The notes below the pieces were generated by a model, which worked only from the letters and a program-made list of their open reading frames with translations, searched no databases and was not told where the DNA came from. From the NCBI RefSeq assembly GCF_037975245.1, contig NC_092569.1:32759668-32819667 (forward strand): a stretch of DNA of 60,000 nt, in the 5' to 3' direction. Both the position numbers and the translations under genes were made by a program. The stretch comes from Apostichopus japonicus. Taxonomy: Eukaryota > Echinodermata > Holothuroidea > Aspidochirotida > Stichopodidae. Positions 57,401 to 60,000 of the stretch are shown one piece after another. Every line of letters begins with the position of its first letter. Position 1 is the stretch's first letter.

Positions 57401-60000
57401 CCTCATAGTTGTTGCTGTCATTATATTTATTACTGTTCTGGATCCTCATTGGTCATCTCAGTAACTTGGTTCTTCATAGTTGTCGCTGTCATAATATTTA
57501 TTACTGTTCTGGTTCCTCATTGGTCATCTCAGTGAATTGGTTCTTCATAGTTGTTGCTGTCATTATATTTATTACTGTTCTTGATCCTCATTGGTCATCT
57601 CAGTAACTTGGTTCTTCATACAGTAGTTGTCGCTGTCATAATATTTATTACTGTTCTTGATCCTCATTGGTCATCTCAGTGAATTGGTTCTTCATAGTTG
57701 TTGCTGTCATTATATTTATTACTGTTCTTGATCCTCATTGGTCATCTCAGTAACTTGGTTCTTCATAGTTGTCGCTGTCATAATATTTATTACTGTTCTG
57801 GTTCCTCATTGGTCATCTCAGTGAATTGGTTCTTCATAGTTGTTGCTGTCATAATATTTATTACTGTTCTGGTTCCTCATTGGTCATCTCAGTAACTTGG
57901 TTCTTCATAGTTGTCGCTGTCATAATATTTATTACTGTTCTGGTTCCTCATTGGTCATCTCAGTAACTTGGTTCTTCATAGTTGTTGCTGTCATAATATT
58001 TATTACTGTTCTGGTTCCTCATTGGTCATCTCAGTGAATTGGTTCTTCATACTGTTCTTGATCCTCATTGGTCATCTCAGTGAATCCTTTGGCAGTAGTA
58101 CCACCACATCCACCAGTTGCTTTTAAAATTTGTAATCTCTTATTGTTATTAAATGCACACTGTCATTGTTCTTAGTGGTGAAACCACACAGCAAGTCTTA
58201 TATTACTCTGTACAGTAAATATTGTATGCTGAGAACCATCTAGTGAGTTTAGTTGTTTACGAACAGTAAACAACTTAGTGTAAAGCACTGTGATCCAAAC
58301 CTGCCTTTCAGAAGCTATCATAATGGCAGGATTCCTTGTCCTAAATCAAACCTGGAAACTAAAGATTGGAGATGACTAGTGATGTGTATCCCTGTTGATA
58401 AGCTGAGTCAAAGCATTGGTGATGTCATAATGTTATTACCATGGTGATGTACATAAAAGGAGCTGAGCTATTGACAAACAGTAATTAATGTCTTTCAGTA
58501 TCAATGGGTATAGCAAAGGTACTGACATCAATAACATAATAACCAGAAAGCCAATTAGCTCTGTGATTCTTTGCCTTACAATTTGCTCAAAATTCGAAAT
58601 AACTATCTGACTAATGAAGAGCCAGTGAGTTAAATTTGTCTAAGAATTAAGTGAGAACCAGAAAAGATTTGTAGCAATCCCTTGTGGGCATCAACCATGC
58701 CTTTCACTTATAAGGATTTTAAACCAAAATGTTTCATTATCCAGAATGAATTCTTCCTATGTGAAATATAGACACATTTTACCAATATGAGCTACCGTAG
58801 AATCCCCTTTAATATTGGTTGAGAGTTACACACATTGTTTATACACTTTGAAATATTTTATAGAAAATGGCCAATTTTACCTCATAGAATACTTTCTCCG
58901 GCAAGGAATAAAAATGTCTTTCCAAAAGGTTTCAAAGAATGAGGCAGTTGTAAATTATGCATTAAAACAGCATGTACTGGGTCCCAAGGCTCTGTTTCTT
59001 TAGATGCAATTACAGAAAATTGATGTGAGAGCTTGTATCTTCATCCACACAGGTACATCCACTCCAAAAACAGGCAGAATTTATCCTACCGCTTGAGCAT
59101 CAACCATTTAGCGGATCAACACAAAGATGAACTGGGCATGATAACAGGACGCCTGAATAGCCACGAACCAAACAATGGCAAACCGTTTGATACATCAACG
59201 TTACGACTCAGGGATGTTCCAGACACCATCGACTGGAGAATTGCAGGTTAGGAAATACATCCATACTTAAGATAGTAGTTATATATCAATGATATCACAA
59301 TGCCTCTTGTATCAGGTTAGGAATACATCCATACTAAGATAGTAGTTATATCAATGATATCACAATGCCTCTTGTATCAGGTTAGGAATACATCCATACT
59401 AAGATAGTAGTTGTATCAATGATATCACAATGCCTCTTGTATCAGGTTAGGAAATACATCCATACTAAAGATCTTAGTTATATCAATGATATCACAATGC
59501 CTCTTGTATGAGGTTAGGAAATACATCCATACTAAACATAGTAGTTATCAATGATATCACAATGCCTCTTGTATCAGGTTAGGAAATACATCCATACTAA
59601 AGATAGTAGTTACATTAAGGATATCACAATGCCTCTTTTATCAGATTTTATTGTTGTTTTGGTTCTTTTAGCAGTTGGGAAGCATCTTTAAATCTGTCCA
59701 AACAAATAACACATAGTGTTATGAATGATGGAAAGTACTAATAACTTGCAAGGTAGATAATAACCTTATACATATGTACTTCTTGATGTTAAGAGGGAGA
59801 AATAAAATGTGTCACAACTGTGTATTTGATGTTATTTCATCAGGACTATGCAAGTGGAATTAGTTTTTATTCCTCCTATTCTCAGTTTATGTGCTGTACT
59901 CTTGTGATAAATTAATTAATATTTGATTTGATAGGGGCAGTGACCCAAGTGAAGGATCAAGCAGTTTGTGGATCTTGTTGGAGCTTTGGAAGTACAGGAA
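51480..60000 (+). CDS. 26/29-kDa-type secreted cysteine protease, papain family C1 (truncated by window end)
   Basis: This is a lysosomal/secreted or digestive cysteine protease with an extra N-terminal domain, as in insect 26/29-kDa protease and 'counting factor associated protein D-like' genes. Exons are 51480-51519, 52756-52911, 53656-53825, 54755-54998, 56140-56335, 59053-59246 and 59935 to the edge. Phases agree, giving 355 residues so far of an expected ~550. Residues 1-19 form a signal peptide (MDIFKTLSILLLAGLAAS). The N-terminal domain (20-~205) shows LPYAELDEPFEFYFD, ALPDLTGF and GYDSLLGSHYDKYIVEY. An I29-type prodomain follows (YEQLFDEYKNQFGKNY, then YRLSINHLAD). The mature enzyme starts near DTIDWR, then QVKDQAVCGSCWSF with oxyanion Gln342 and catalytic Cys348 (codon 59976-59978). 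The His and Asn of the active site lie beyond the window, so activity cannot be judged. Confidence 0.94.
51520..52755 (+). other. Protease intron 1
   Basis: This intron splits a glycine codon in the signal peptide. Only a short direct repeat (TTCTGTAAATATACTTGTAT twice, 52523-52570) and a GATGATGATGGTG tract (52671-52718) are visible. Confidence 0.7.
54287..54640 (-). mobile_element. TTAA-flanked MITE, copy 3 (354 bp)
   Basis: Reverse orientation relative to copies 1 and 2, with TTAA at 54283-54286 and 54641-54644. It lies in protease intron 3, about 115 bp before exon 4. Confidence 0.92.
55795..56100 (-). mobile_element. tRNA-derived SINE, family B, full length with LINE-like tail
   Basis: On the minus strand the head is GAGAGCGTGGTGGCCAATTG with an A box TGGCCAATTGG (56080-56090) and B box GGTTCGATTCC (56036-56046). 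A body follows, then a 3' tail GTAAAGCGCTCTGAG, TATAAAGCGCTATATAAATC and an ATT microsatellite. It sits in protease intron 4, ending 39 bp before the exon at 56140. Confidence 0.88.
56430..58085. repeat. 71-bp minisatellite with a 284-bp higher-order period
   Basis: About 23 units of ATTTATTACTGTTCTTGATC, CTCATTGGTCATCTCAGT, then AATTGGTTCTTCATAGTTGT. Sequence variants recur every fourth unit: identical reading frames reappear at 56486 and 56770, with a variant at 57054, all 284 bp apart. It is in protease intron 5. The repeated 65-codon open frames are artefacts. Confidence 0.95.
59247..59650 (+). repeat. ~67-bp tandem array starting at the protease exon 6 5' splice site
   Basis: Exon 6 ends GCAG followed by GTTAGGAAATACATCCATAC. 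The same GTTAGGAAATACATCC recurs after TATCAG or TATGAG in about five further units, each also with ATCACAATGCCTCTTGTAT. So most units carry a CAG/GTTAGG donor look-alike. Confidence 0.92.

Noticed and set aside
56486-57895. Five nearly identical 65-codon open frames (MLLSLYLLLF...)
   Set aside because: They are periodic readings of the 71-bp intronic minisatellite with no coding support.

Overview
This window is animal nuclear DNA: intron-rich genes with standard GT-AG splice sites, many DNA transposons and minisatellites, tRNA-derived SINEs, and no bacterial gene organisation. The proteins are bilaterian. Their style, together with the abundance of hAT elements and TTAA-flanked MITEs, suggests a marine invertebrate deuterostome. 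An echinoderm, perhaps a sea cucumber, is my guess; the sequence does not prove it.

Four protein-coding genes were reconstructed exon by exon, with codon phase agreeing at every junction. (1) AHI1 (jouberin, a ciliary transition-zone protein) is on the minus strand, 2066-21634. It has 17 exons here, and its 3' part runs off the left edge. (2) A mitochondrial ADP/ATP carrier (ANT, SLC25A4/5/6 type) is on the plus strand, 24152-28328, complete in 5 coding exons (297 residues). (3) RIOK1, the atypical RIO kinase of 40S ribosome maturation, is on the minus strand, 30604-50270, complete in 18 coding exons (570 residues). (4) A secreted papain-family cysteine protease of the 26/29-kDa type is on the plus strand from 51480. 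Seven exons are visible, and it runs off the right edge just after the active-site cysteine.

Layout: AHI1 and ANT are divergent (2.5 kb apart), ANT and RIOK1 converge (2.3 kb apart), and RIOK1 and the protease are divergent (1.2 kb apart). The genes are not functionally linked; this is ordinary metazoan gene order. The ANT promoter region shows a CRE, a CCAAT box, a TATA-like element and an E-box within 100 bp.

Mobile DNA is dense. There are seven hAT-like non-autonomous elements whose target-site duplications can be read directly (five of 8 bp, one with a single mismatch, plus 5-bp and 6-bp types), including one nested inside another. There are three copies of a ~355-bp MITE flanked by TTAA, one TA-flanked MITE, a foldback/palindrome, LINE 3' ends, and tRNA-headed SINEs. 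One SINE shares its 3' tail with a LINE relic.

The most unusual signal is a set of tandem arrays anchored on splice sites. Next to RIOK1 exon 9, the 3' third of the exon and its 5' splice site have been copied ten times as an 83-bp unit. Next to RIOK1 exon 8, the 3' splice site and the start of the exon are copied about three times. Arrays also begin at the 5' splice sites of RIOK1 exon 6 and protease exon 6. In eight of the ten RIOK1 exon-9 copies, an AG and the GT donor bracket a 48-nt in-frame mini-exon that would duplicate part of the kinase alpha-C helix.
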